A stretch of 64,000 bases of DNA from Asanoa sp040676615 (GTDB lineage: Bacteria > Actinomycetota > Actinomycetes > Mycobacteriales > Micromonosporaceae), in NCBI RefSeq assembly GCF_040676615.1, contig NZ_JBFAPI010000004.1, positions 518,546 to 582,545 on the forward strand, written 5' to 3'. How positions within the stretch are numbered: the first letter of the stretch is position 1; each line of letters begins with the position of its first letter. Of the stretch, positions 52,622 through 61,296 are shown piece after piece. The translations under genes and the position numbers were made by a program. Under the pieces are notes generated by a model, which was given only the letters and a program-made list of their open reading frames with translations, made no database searches and was not told the DNA's origin.

Positions 52622-54013
52622 TCACGACCAGAACGGCAGGCCGGCCAGCCGGCGGACGGCCTCGTCGAAAAGGGCGGGCGGAGCCGCCGCGTAGGTGAGG
52701 CGCAGGAACGCTGCCGGCGGTTCGGCCGCGAACCACGGGCGGCCGGGAAAGACGATGACGCCGGCGGCCGCCGCCGCAGTGGCCAGCGCGACGTCGTCGG
52801 TGCCCTCCGGCAGCCGGACCCACAGGTGCAGACCGCCGCGCGGCACCGACGGCACCAGGTCCGGGAGGTGCCGGCGCAGCGCGGCCAGCAAGGCGTCACG
52901 CCGGCCGCGCAGGGCGCCGCGCAACGACCGGCGGTGCCGCGCCCAGGCCGGCGCCGTGACGAACTCGAGCGTGGCCTGCTGGAGCGGCCCGGCGACGTAG
53001 AAGTCGTCGAACAGCCGCGCCGCCCGCAGCCGGGCGCCGGCCGGGCCGCGGGCGCCGATCGCGGCCACCCGCAGCCCGGGAGCGGTCGACTTGGTCAGCG
53101 ACCGCAGGTAGACGACGTGCCCGTCGGGATCGTCGGCGGCCAGCGGCGCCGGCGCCTCCCCGTCGATGACCAGGTCGCGGGCGTAGTCGTCTTCGATCAG
53201 GAAAGCACCGGCGGCCCGCACGGCGTCGGCCACCTCGGCGCGCCGGTGGCCGGCCAGGGTCGCGCCGTGCGGGTTGGCGAACAGCGGCTGGCAATAGAAC
53301 AACCGGGCACCGGTACGCGCGAACGCCGCCGCCAGATGGTCGGGCCGCACCCCGTCGGCATCGGCGGGCACCGGCACCACCCGCAGCCCCGCGGCCCGGC
53401 CGGCGGCGAGCGCGCCCAGGTAGGTCGGCGACTCCACGAGCAGCGTGTCGCCCGGCGCGGCCAACGCCCGCAGAGCGGTCGACAGCGCCGCCTGCCCGCC
53501 GGGACAGATCACCAGGTCGTCGGCGTGCAGCCCGGCCCCGGCCTCGCGGGCGAACCAGGCCCGCAGGTCGGCGCGTCCCTCGGCGGGCCCGCGCTGCCAC
53601 GACGCGGGCTGCCGCGCGGCCCGGGCGAGCGCGGCACCGAGGGCGGCGGCCGGTTGCAGGTCGGCGTCGGGATAGCCACCGGACAGCGGGATCGCTCCGG
53701 CCGGCGGCAACGCCAGCAGCGACCGCATCTCCTCCTCCCCCGGCCGGCGCGGCCCGAGCGCGACGGTCTGCCAGGACAGGTCGGGCGCCGGCGGCGGAAC
53801 GTCCCTGGAAGCGACGAAGGTGCCGCGTCCGGAACGGGTCTCGACCACCCCTTCGGCCACCAGATGGCGGATCGCGGCGGCGACGGTGACGGGCGAGGCG
53901 TGATGCCGGGCGGTCAGCTCGCGCACCGAGGGCAGCCGGGCGCCGGCCTCCGAGCGCGCGGCCGCCGCCCGGAGATCTTGGATAACGCGACCGGCTGCGT
54001 TATCGTCATTCAT
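52622..54013 (-). CDS. MocR-type GntR regulator with aminotransferase domain
   Basis: 463 residues from ATG 54013. N-terminal winged helix (LPSVRELTARHHASPVTVAAAI) then a fold-type I aminotransferase domain: GGYPDADLQP, CPGGQAALSTAL, EDDYARDLVIDG and the PLP lysine in RSLTKSTAPGLRVA. MocR proteins bind PLP and an amino compound and act as regulators, not enzymes. The ATG overlaps that of the divergent EamA gene, the likely target. Operator candidates lie on both sides of the starts. Confidence 0.92.
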   Translation of the reverse strand: MNDDNAAGRVIQDLRAAAARSEAGARLPSVRELTARHHASPVTVAAAIRHLVAEGVVETRSGRGTFVASRDVPPPAPDLSWQTVALGPRRPGEEEMRSLLALPPAGAIPLSGGYPDADLQPAAALGAALARAARQPASWQRGPAEGRADLRAWFAREAGAGLHADDLVICPGGQAALSTALRALAAPGDTLLVESPTYLGALAAGRAAGLRVVPVPADADGVRPDHLAAAFARTGARLFYCQPLFANPHGATLAGHRRAEVADAVRAAGAFLIEDDYARDLVIDGEAPAPLAADDPDGHVVYLRSLTKSTAPGLRVAAIGARGPAGARLRAARLFDDFYVAGPLQQATLEFVTAPAWARHRRSLRGALRGRRDALLAALRRHLPDLVPSVPRGGLHLWVRLPEGTDDVALATAAAAAGVIVFPGRPWFAAEPPAAFLRLTYAAAPPALFDEAVRRLAGLPFWS

Positions 54014-54035
54014 GAGAAGCAAGAGTAGCGCTACT
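53981..54035. promoter_or_regulatory. Two operators flanking overlapping divergent starts
   Basis: GATAACGC-N8-GCGTTATC (53981-54004, perfect) and AGTAGCGCTACT (54024-54035, perfect) flank the CATG at 54011-54014, which contains both start codons. Plus-strand -10 TATCGT (54001-54006) overlaps the first repeat. Minus-strand -10 TACTCT (54027-54022) overlaps the second. Both mRNAs would be leaderless and each operator would sit inside the other gene's first codons. Confidence 0.6.
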
Positions 54036-55001
54036 GTCGCACCGGCAGTAACGGGCCTCGCCCTCGGCGCGCTGGGCGTGCTCGCCTTCAGCATGTCGCT
54101 GCCGGCCACCCGGGTCGCCGTGCACGACCTCGACCCCTGGCTCGTGGCTTTCGGCCGGGCTGCCGGTGCGGCGCTGCCGGCCTGGGCCTACCTCCGGTTC
54201 ACCCAGGCGACCCGGCCGAACCGCGACCAGTGGCGCCGGCTCTCGATCGTCGCGCTGGGCGTCGTCGTCGGCTTCCCGCTGTTCAGTTCGCTGGCGCTGA
54301 TCACCCAGACCTCCGCGCACGGCGCCGTCGTCGTCACCGTGCTGCCCGCCATGACCGCCGTGTTCGCCGTGCTACGGGCGGGCGAGCGGCCGCCCCCGCT
54401 GTTCTGGGCGGCCAGCACCGCCGGCCTGCTCGCGGTGCTCGGCTTCCTCGCCGCCAGCGGCGCGGTCCACGGTGGACTGTCTCGGGCCGACCTGTTCCTG
54501 CTCGCCGCCGTCGTGCTCTGCGGCCTCGGCTACGCCGAGGGCGGCGTGCTGGCGCGCGAACTGGGCGGCGCCCGGACGATCTGCTGGGCCCTGCTGCTCT
54601 CGCTTCCGGTCACCGTGCCCGTCACGGTCGTCGCCGCCGCGGTCCGTCCGCCGGTGGCGAGCGGCCACGGCTGGGCCGCGTTCGGCTACCTGACCGTGGT
54701 CTCGATGCTGCTCGGCTTCTTCGCCTGGTACGCCGGCCTCGCCCGGGGTGGCATCGCGCGGGTCGGCCAGATCCAACTCGCCCAGCCGGTGCTGACGCTG
54801 ATCTGGTCGGCGCTGCTGCTCGGCGAGACCGTCACCCCCGCCTCGATCGCGGTCGCCCTGCTGGTGATCGCGTGTGTCGTGCTGACCCAGCGCACCCGGG
54901 TCACCGGGGCCCCAGCAGACCCCGCTCGAAGGCGACCGCCACCGCCGCCGCCCGGTCGCGAACACCCAGTTTCGCGTACGCGTGCAGCAGGTGGGTCTTG
55001 A
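54012..55001 (+). CDS. EamA/DMT-family transporter
   Basis: 329 residues, ten hydrophobic segments with the EamA duplication. The conserved parts end near residue 298 (IACVVLTQRTRV). The last about 30 residues (PARRRPPPPPPGREHP) come from reading through the opposite-strand response regulator gene and look non-native, so the original stop may have been lost. It exports an amino acid or metabolite. Probably controlled by the MocR protein. Confidence 0.85.
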   Translation: MRSKSSATVAPAVTGLALGALGVLAFSMSLPATRVAVHDLDPWLVAFGRAAGAALPAWAYLRFTQATRPNRDQWRRLSIVALGVVVGFPLFSSLALITQTSAHGAVVVTVLPAMTAVFAVLRAGERPPPLFWAASTAGLLAVLGFLAASGAVHGGLSRADLFLLAAVVLCGLGYAEGGVLARELGGARTICWALLLSLPVTVPVTVVAAAVRPPVASGHGWAAFGYLTVVSMLLGFFAWYAGLARGGIARVGQIQLAQPVLTLIWSALLLGETVTPASIAVALLVIACVVLTQRTRVTGAPADPARRRPPPPPPGREHPVSRTRAAGGS

Positions 55002-55527
55002 CCGTCGCCTCGCTGACGAACAACCGCCGGGCCGCCTCCTTGTTGGAACAGCCGCGGGCGATCAGCGCCAGCACCTCGAGTTCGCGCTGGGTCAGCGGCT
55101 CCTGCCCGGGCGAGCGCAACCGGTCGATCAGCCGCCCCGCCACCGCCGGCGACAGCACCGACTCGCCCCGGTGTGCGGCCGCCACGGCCCGGCACAGTTC
55201 GTCGCGCGGCGTGTCCTTGAGCAGGTAGCCGGTCGCACCGGCCCGCATCGCCGGCAGCACGTCGGTGTCGGTGTCGTAGGTGGTCAGCACCAGCACCCGG
55301 GCCGCGCACCCGCGGGCCTTCAGCTCCGTGATCGTCGACACCCCGTCGAGCACCGGCATCCGCAGGTCGAGCAGCACCACGTCCGGGCACACGGCGTCGG
55401 CCACCGCCAGTGCCTCGCGGCCGTCGCCGGCCTCGCCCAGCACGGTGAACCGGCCGTCGGCGTCGAGCATCCCGCGCAGCCCGTCGCGCACCACCGGATG
55501 GTCGTCGACGATCATCACGCCGATCAC
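54901..55527 (-). CDS. LuxR/NarL-family response regulator
   Basis: 208 residues. D54 in VVLLDLRMPV, acidic pair in IVDDHPVV, Lys in GYLLKDTP. LuxR domain: LTQRELEVLALIARG, CSNKEAARRLF, SEATVKTHLLHAYAKLG. GTG 55527 overlaps the kinase stop (GTGA). Shares 101 bases with the convergent EamA gene. Its operon continues upstream into kinase, permease and ATPase genes. Confidence 0.94.
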   Translation of the reverse strand: MIGVMIVDDHPVVRDGLRGMLDADGRFTVLGEAGDGREALAVADAVCPDVVLLDLRMPVLDGVSTITELKARGCAARVLVLTTYDTDTDVLPAMRAGATGYLLKDTPRDELCRAVAAAHRGESVLSPAVAGRLIDRLRSPGQEPLTQRELEVLALIARGCSNKEAARRLFVSEATVKTHLLHAYAKLGVRDRAAAVAVAFERGLLGPR

Positions 55528-56807
55528 GCGGGCGGCCCGGCGCTGGTGCGGACCGCGACCGGCCAGATCGCCGACGACGGGTCACCGGGCCGCGAGGGCA
55601 CCACGACCGGCAGGCAGACGGCGATCGCGGTGCCCTCGCCGGGCGCGGACTCCACGTCGACCGTCCCGCCCACCCGGGCCACCCGCTCGCGCATGGCCGC
55701 GAGCCCGAACCCGGACCCGGTGGCGTCATCGCCGGCGGGCGGCCGAGCCGGGTCGAAGCCGGCGCCGTCGTCCCGGACGTCGAGGGTCACCAGATCCTCC
55801 AGATAGGACAGCGTGAGGGCGACCCGGGTCGCCTTCGCGTGCCGGCGCACGTTGGTCAGCGCCTCCTGCGCGGTCCGCAGCAGTGTCGTCTCGACGTCGG
55901 GGAGCAACGCGTCGGCCGCACCGGTGACGATCAGCGACGCCGGCACCCCGGTCAGCCGCGACCAGCCGTCGACGAGGTCGCCGAGCGCCTCGGGCAACGC
56001 GGCATCGTCGAGCGAGCCCGGGCGCAGCGCGCGGACCGACCGGCGCGCCTCGGCCAGGCTGTCGCGGGCCAGCCGCTTCGCCGCCTCGACGTGCCGGCGC
56101 CACTCGGTCGGGCGGCCGCCGGTGGCCTCGGCCGCTTCGAGTTGGGTGACGATCCCGGTCAGACCCTGCGCGAGCACGTCGTGGATCTCGCCGGCCAGCC
56201 GCTGCCGCTCGTCGAGCACCCCGGCCGCGCGGGCCTGGCCCAGCAGCCGGGTCTGCAGCGTGGCGTTCTCGGCCAGTGCCTCGGCCAGTCGCCGGTTGGC
56301 CCGCGCCACCGAGGCCTGCTGCTCGCGGTGCTGGGTCGCGAGCATCGTCAGGGCAACGGCGACGACGACGTTAAAGGCCAGCAGGATGGCGAACCCGGCG
56401 CCGTCGACGTCGACGAAGCCGCCGGCCTGGGCCGCCGCCGTGAGCACCGCGACGGCGGCCGCGCCGGCGATCCGCCAGCGCCCCGGCAGGGCGTACACGA
56501 TGAAGAGGTAGCCGGTCCAGGCGAAGAAGCCGAACAGCGGGCTGCACCAGACCAGCACGCCGGCCAGCAGCACCAGGCCGACGAAGAAGCCGGCCATCCG
56601 CCGTGGATGGTCGACCCACCGCGGGTGCGGCGTGACGCACCAGAGCATCCAGCCCGCGGTGGCTGCGACCAGCGCCAGCATGACCGGGACCGGCACCCGG
56701 CTGTCGCCCGACGCCAGCACCAGCGCCGTGGCGCCGGCGAGTGCGGCGTAGGGCGCCACCATCAGCAGCCGGTCGAGCCGGCGAGCCGGCACCGCCAGGT
56801 CGGACAT
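55524..56807 (-). CDS. Sensor histidine kinase, HisKA_3 type
   Basis: 427 residues. Five or six hydrophobic segments (about 15-155), a coiled coil (about 158-195), H209 in AGEIHDVLAQGLT and an ATPase domain with LTNVRRHAKAT, VRDDGAGFDP and GFGLAAMRERV. Member of the YdfH/DesK-type kinases that pair with ABC exporters. Preceded at 3 bases by the ABC permease gene; GGAGGTG ribosome site. Confidence 0.93.
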   Translation of the reverse strand: MSDLAVPARRLDRLLMVAPYAALAGATALVLASGDSRVPVPVMLALVAATAGWMLWCVTPHPRWVDHPRRMAGFFVGLVLLAGVLVWCSPLFGFFAWTGYLFIVYALPGRWRIAGAAAVAVLTAAAQAGGFVDVDGAGFAILLAFNVVVAVALTMLATQHREQQASVARANRRLAEALAENATLQTRLLGQARAAGVLDERQRLAGEIHDVLAQGLTGIVTQLEAAEATGGRPTEWRRHVEAAKRLARDSLAEARRSVRALRPGSLDDAALPEALGDLVDGWSRLTGVPASLIVTGAADALLPDVETTLLRTAQEALTNVRRHAKATRVALTLSYLEDLVTLDVRDDGAGFDPARPPAGDDATGSGFGLAAMRERVARVGGTVDVESAPGEGTAIAVCLPVVVPSRPGDPSSAIWPVAVRTSAGPPA

Positions 56808-56810
56808 GGG

Positions 56811-57554
56811 TCACCTCCAGCGGAAGAGCCTGGCCGCGGCCAGCCCGAAGACCGCCACGTGGGCCACCAGCACGGTAACCGACAGCAGGTTGGGCCAGTT
56901 TCCGGCGCTGGCCTCGTGCAGCGCGCGCTCGCCGGCGCCCAGGGCAGTGAAGTCGCCGATCCGGGCGAGGATGCCGGGCAGCAGCTCGCGCGGCGTCCAG
57001 AGGCCGGCGAAGAACATCAGCGGGAAGAACAGCACGGTGCCGATCGAGTTGCCGGCCCTGCCGGTCGGTGCCACGGCCGCGACCAGCAGTCCGATGGCGA
57101 ACACTCCGGCCGCGCAGAGCAGGAACGCGACGACGAAGGCGACCGGGTCGGCCGGCAGCGGCACACCGTAGCCGATCCGGCCGACGGCGACCGCCAGCAG
57201 CGTCGCGGTGACGGCGGTGGCGAGGGCGGCCAGCACCTGGGCCGAGAGCACGACCAGCGGGGATACGGGGGTGGTGGCGAACCGGCGCAGGATGCCCCGC
57301 TCGCGGTAGGTCGCGAGGACCATCGGCATCACCTGCAGGGCGACCATGGCCAGGGACAGGGCGACGGCGATGCCGACGTAGGCGTCGATCACCCGCCGGC
57401 CCCCGAGGTCGGGCGACGGTTCGCGCAGCGCCGGGACGCTGCCCAGGACCACCACCAGGATCGTCGGTGCGAGCAGTGACAAGAACGCGGGCACCGGCTC
57501 GCGCAGGTTGAGGCGCAGTTCGGTGCGGGTCAGTCGAAGCAGCATGGCGCTCAC
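56811..57554 (-). CDS. ABC-2 permease of two-component-linked exporter
   Basis: 247 residues, six hydrophobic segments. Typical N terminus LLRLTRTELRLNLREPVPAF, then YRERGILRRFATTPVSPLVV and the ABC-2 signature FFPLMFFAGLWTPRELLP. Transports drugs or lipids with the ATPase at 57551. GTG 57554 in a GTGA overlap; ATG 57545 is possible. Confidence 0.92.
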   Translation of the reverse strand: MSAMLLRLTRTELRLNLREPVPAFLSLLAPTILVVVLGSVPALREPSPDLGGRRVIDAYVGIAVALSLAMVALQVMPMVLATYRERGILRRFATTPVSPLVVLSAQVLAALATAVTATLLAVAVGRIGYGVPLPADPVAFVVAFLLCAAGVFAIGLLVAAVAPTGRAGNSIGTVLFFPLMFFAGLWTPRELLPGILARIGDFTALGAGERALHEASAGNWPNLLSVTVLVAHVAVFGLAAARLFRWR

Positions 57555-58258
57555 TCCTCGCCGGAGCGCGTGGTCAGGCTGATGAAGGCGTCGTCGAGGC
57601 TGTCATGGCCGGCGGCCAGCGCGGCCGGGGTGCCCAGCGCGACCACCTCGCCGCGGTCGAGCACCGCGACCCGGTCGCAGAGCCGCTCGGCCTCCTCCAT
57701 CAGGTGGGTGACCAGCACGACGGTCACGCCCCAGTCGCGGATCGACCGCACCAGGCCCCAGGCGTCGCGGCGGGCGTGCGGGTCGAGGCCGGTGGTCAGC
57801 TCGTCGAGGATGGCGACGCGCGGATTGCCGACCAGCGCCAGCGCGATCGAGAGCCGCTGCTTCTGCCCGCCGGACAGGTTGGCGTAGCGGACCCGGAGCC
57901 GGTCGGCCAGGCCGAGTTCGCCGGCGAGTGCCCGCCAGTCGGTGGGCTCCCGGTAGCAACCCGCGTAGAGCGCCAGCGCCTCGCCGACGGTCAGCTTGTC
58001 CTGCAGGCCGCTCTCCTGGAGTTGGACCCCGACCAGCGCGCGCAGTGCCGGGTCGCGCGGATGGCGGCCGAGCACCCTGATCTCGCCGCCGTCGGGAACG
58101 CGCAGCGCGGCGACGCATTCCACCGTGGTCGTCTTGCCGGCGCCGTTGGGCCCGAGAATCCCGAAGATCTCACCCGCCTCGACGGCGAACGAGACGTCGC
58201 GGACGGCGTCTGTCCCGCCGTAGCGCTTGCGTAGGTCGTTGACCTCGATGACTGGCAT
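57551..58258 (-). CDS. ABC exporter ATPase of two-component-linked system
   Basis: 235 residues. Walker A GPNGAGKTT, Q-loop VQLQESGLQ, signature LSGGQKQR, Walker B VAILDELTTGLDP (usual DEP is DEL) and H-loop VTHLM. First gene of the four-gene operon ATPase-permease-kinase-regulator. The 79 bases to the next operon show nothing striking. Confidence 0.93.
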   Translation of the reverse strand: MPVIEVNDLRKRYGGTDAVRDVSFAVEAGEIFGILGPNGAGKTTTVECVAALRVPDGGEIRVLGRHPRDPALRALVGVQLQESGLQDKLTVGEALALYAGCYREPTDWRALAGELGLADRLRVRYANLSGGQKQRLSIALALVGNPRVAILDELTTGLDPHARRDAWGLVRSIRDWGVTVVLVTHLMEEAERLCDRVAVLDRGEVVALGTPAALAAGHDSLDDAFISLTTRSGEE

Positions 58259-58337
58259 GACTCGACGGTGTCATCGGCGCGGGGCCGCCGAATCGACCAG
58301 CGGGCGACCGCTCGCCTCCACCAACCGGTGGATGCGC

Positions 58338-59180
58338 TCACAGGTCGCGGCGCCGGAAGCTCAGGCCGGCGAGCCCGAGCACGAGTGCGATCCAGAGGGC
58401 CGTCCAGGCCAGGTAGGCGGCGGTCAGGCCGGAGACGCTCATGAACGGGTGCCCCTGGAACGCGGGCCCGAGCTGGGTCAGCGCGCCCGGGTCCTGGAAG
58501 GCGTTCATCGCGCCGCGCCAGAGGCCGTCGGTGGGCAGCAGCATCCGGGAGACCGTGCCGATCCGCGCGACGCTGTCGTTGCCCAACGCCTGGCCGACCG
58601 AGCCGACCACGCCGGCGATCCAGGTGGCGCCGAACAGGCCGACCGCGACGATGCCGGACGCCATCGGCGAGATGGCGGTCGACAGCAGCAGGCCGAGCGT
58701 GAGCAGGGCGGTGGTCTGCACGGCGAGCAGCGCCAGGCCGGTCGCGGCCGCCGGCGGCCAGTAGCCCATGGTCGTCCAGACGATGAGGAACTGCGCGAGC
58801 CCGGCGGTGACCACGAAGCCGGTGCCGAACGCGACCAGCCCGAGCCATTTGCCGAGCAGCACCGTCGCGCGGTGCACCGGGCGGGCCAGCATGGCCAGCG
58901 CGGTGCCGGATTCGATCTCGCCGGCCAGCGTGGGCCCGGCCAGGAAAGCGGTGCCGAGCGCGGCGATCAGGCTGAGCCCGAACATCACCAGGTTGAGCAC
59001 GGTGGACGCGGCCAGCCGGGCCTCACCGCTGGTGAGCCCGCCGAACTCGGCGTCGAGCCGGTAGAACCCCCAGGCGCTGAGCCCGAGCAGCACGACCGTC
59101 ATCACGGCCAGCGACCGCAGCACCCGGCGGCGGGCCGCTTCGCGCAGCGTCAGGGCGGCGATGGTCAACGCGACGCTCAT
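58338..59180 (-). CDS. ABC-2 permease (NosY-like) of the sigma-linked exporter
   Basis: 280 residues, six hydrophobic segments. LTLREAARRRVLRSLAVMTV at the N terminus and GPTLAGEIESGTALAMLARPVHR (in part) after TM2 match NosY/ABC-2 family permeases. ATGA overlap with its ATPase. Last gene of the operon sigma-anti-sigma-ATPase-permease. Confidence 0.9.
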   Translation of the reverse strand: MSVALTIAALTLREAARRRVLRSLAVMTVVLLGLSAWGFYRLDAEFGGLTSGEARLAASTVLNLVMFGLSLIAALGTAFLAGPTLAGEIESGTALAMLARPVHRATVLLGKWLGLVAFGTGFVVTAGLAQFLIVWTTMGYWPPAAATGLALLAVQTTALLTLGLLLSTAISPMASGIVAVGLFGATWIAGVVGSVGQALGNDSVARIGTVSRMLLPTDGLWRGAMNAFQDPGALTQLGPAFQGHPFMSVSGLTAAYLAWTALWIALVLGLAGLSFRRRDL

Positions 59181-60130
59181 CGGTGCTCCTCGGTGCCGGT
59201 GCGCAGGATGCCGAGCAGCCGCTCCTCGAGGCTGATCCGCCCCGGCTCGACGGCGTGCACCCGCACGCCGAGACCGACCAGGTCGGCAACCAGGTCGGGC
59301 ACCAGATCGAGGTCGTCGACCGCGACGGTGTAGTCGTCGCCCGCGCTGGTCACCTCGCCGGCGGCCGCGAGCCGGGCGGCGGCCGCGGCGTCCACCCCGG
59401 AGAGCCGCAGCCGCAACTCGCGCTGGCCGAGCAGCTCAGCGAGGGTGCCGGACGCGGCCACCCGGCCCTTGTCGAGGATGACGACGCGGTCGCAGACGCG
59501 TTCGACCTCGCCGATCAGGTGCGAGTTGAGCAGGACGGCCACACCGCGCGATCTGAGCGAGAGCAGCAGGTCGCGCACGTCGGCCCGGCCGAGCGGGTCG
59601 AGAGCGCTGGTCGGCTCGTCGAGGATCACCAGCTCGGGGCGGGCGACCAGCGCGACCGCCAGGCCGAGGCGCTGCTGCATGCCCTTGGAGAAGCCGCCGA
59701 CCCGGTCACCGGCCCGGTCGGCGAGGCCGACGACGGCCAGGCACTCGCGCCGTTCGCTGTCGGGAACGGCGACCCCGGCGAGCTTGACGTGCAGCGCCAG
59801 CACCTCGGCGGCGGTCAGCCAGGGCTGGTAGCGGAACAGCTCGGGCAGGTAGCCGATGCGGGCCCGGGCGCCCGGGTCGCGGGACGGCCGGCCGAGCAGC
59901 AGCACCTCGCCCGCGTCGGGCCGGACCAGGCCGAGCAGGATCTTGATGACCGTGGTCTTGCCGGCGCCGTTGGGCCCGAGCAGGCCGACCACCTCGCCCC
60001 GGCCGACCGTGCAGGAGACGTCGTCGACGGCCGCCCGGCCCCGGTAGTGCTTGCGCAGGCCCGAGCACCACACCGCCGGCGCCGGAGCCAGGTCGGTGAC
60101 GAGCCGCTTGGCGGCATCGAGGGAGCTCAT
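59177..60130 (-). CDS. ABC exporter ATPase of the sigma-linked system
   Basis: 317 residues. Walker A GPNGAGKTT, Q-loop YLPELFRYQPW, signature FSKGMQQRLG, Walker B LVILDEPTSALDP and H-loop NSHLI. A 95-residue C-terminal domain follows, as in bacitracin-type ATPases. ATGA overlaps at both ends link it to the anti-sigma factor and to the permease. Confidence 0.93.
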   Translation of the reverse strand: MSSLDAAKRLVTDLAPAPAVWCSGLRKHYRGRAAVDDVSCTVGRGEVVGLLGPNGAGKTTVIKILLGLVRPDAGEVLLLGRPSRDPGARARIGYLPELFRYQPWLTAAEVLALHVKLAGVAVPDSERRECLAVVGLADRAGDRVGGFSKGMQQRLGLAVALVARPELVILDEPTSALDPLGRADVRDLLLSLRSRGVAVLLNSHLIGEVERVCDRVVILDKGRVAASGTLAELLGQRELRLRLSGVDAAAAARLAAAGEVTSAGDDYTVAVDDLDLVPDLVADLVGLGVRVHAVEPGRISLEERLLGILRTGTEEHR

Positions 60131-61296
60131 CGGGACCCCAACCCGCGGGCCACGTCGAGCACCTCGCCGGGGCTCAGCGAGCCGGCCACCGCGGTGACGA
60201 TGCCGTCGTCGAGCCAGACCACGGCCGACATCGTGCTGTCGCGCGAGCGGAGCACCGTCGCCGGGTGGCCGCCCACGTCGGACGACGAGATCGTCATGTG
60301 TTCGACCGAGGTGAACAGCGGCAGCGTCGTGCCGTCGCCGGAGAAGCCGCGCAGCTGCGCCGCGACGTTGTCGGGCAGCACGGGCAGCAGGTAGTCGCGG
60401 GCCGTCGCGAACGGCACGCCCGAGGAGGAGTAGGCCGCCGGAGCCACCGCCCGGGCAACGATCATCGCGGGCACCGGCCGCCCCTGCGACCAGGTCGCGA
60501 CCAGCCCGGGACCGGCGACCAGACGGAACTGGCTCCCGTCGAGGCCGGGCGGCGGCGACGGCAGGGTGACGCCGGCCGCCGCCGCGGTCTGCGCCGTCTT
60601 GGCCGCGGAGAAGGTGAACAGCGCGCTGGCCCGGCCGCCGACCTGGTAGCTGGGCGGGCCGGTGACGCCCTTGGGTAGCTCACGCACCACCGGGACGGCC
60701 AGGCCGGTGGCCTGCGAGGCCGCGGCGGCATCGGCGACCGCGTGGATCTCGAGCGGCTCGACCGGGACCAGGTCACCGAACGCCTCCAACTCGGGCATCG
60801 TGATCAGGTCAGCCTCGGGCGCGGTGACCGGCGCGATCTGCTCGGTGCGGAAGATCTGCAGCCAGTCGCCGGCCGCGGCGGCGGTGGCCCCGGTCAGCAG
60901 CACGGCGACCCCGGCGACGGCGACCACGGGCCGGCTCAGCGCCGCCCGCCAACGGCGGGCGGCGGTCGGCGCGGTGGCCGGCCCGCGCCCGTCGGACGCG
61001 GGGCGGGCGGGGGTCGGCGCGGTGGCCGGCCCGCGCCCGTCGGACGCGGGGCGGGCGGGGGTCGGCGCGGTGGCCGGCCCGCGCCCGTCGGCCGCGAGCA
61101 GGCGCAGCCACCCGGCGTCGGCGTCGGTCGCGAACGCGACGTCGAGCGCGGCGCCGGCGAACGACGCGTCGGCCTCGGCGGCGGCGACGCCGGACAGGCA
61201 CCGCGGGCAGTCGGCGACGTGCGCGCGGTCGGTGTCGGCGACGCCGGCCGGCTCGTCGATCAGCCGGCGCAGCGTGCCGTCAGTCGGATGGCGCAT
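60127..61296 (-). CDS. Transmembrane anti-sigma factor with zinc-binding motif and tandem repeat
   Basis: 389 residues. N-terminal zinc-binding anti-sigma pattern HVADCPRCL (HxxxCxxC), a linker of 16-residue repeats (DGRGPATAPTPARPAS), one membrane segment (about 117-140) and a 245-residue external domain. The external domain shows DUF4367-like features (VVRELPKGVTGPPSYQVGG ... VVWLDDGIVTAVAGSLSPG). It holds the sigma factor until an outside signal releases it. Start is 17 bases inside the sigma gene. Confidence 0.87.
   Translation of the reverse strand: MRHPTDGTLRRLIDEPAGVADTDRAHVADCPRCLSGVAAAEADASFAGAALDVAFATDADAGWLRLLAADGRGPATAPTPARPASDGRGPATAPTPARPASDGRGPATAPTAARRWRAALSRPVVAVAGVAVLLTGATAAAAGDWLQIFRTEQIAPVTAPEADLITMPELEAFGDLVPVEPLEIHAVADAAAASQATGLAVPVVRELPKGVTGPPSYQVGGRASALFTFSAAKTAQTAAAAGVTLPSPPPGLDGSQFRLVAGPGLVATWSQGRPVPAMIVARAVAPAAYSSSGVPFATARDYLLPVLPDNVAAQLRGFSGDGTTLPLFTSVEHMTISSSDVGGHPATVLRSRDSTMSAVVWLDDGIVTAVAGSLSPGEVLDVARGLGSR
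60964..61091. repeat. 48-bp tandem repeat inside the anti-sigma gene
   Basis: Two perfect 48-bp units (60964-61011, 61012-61059) and a partial third to about 61091. In frame they encode DGRGPATAPTPARPAS repeated in the cytoplasmic linker between the zinc-binding motif and the membrane helix. Copy number may vary between strains without shifting the frame. Confidence 0.85.
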
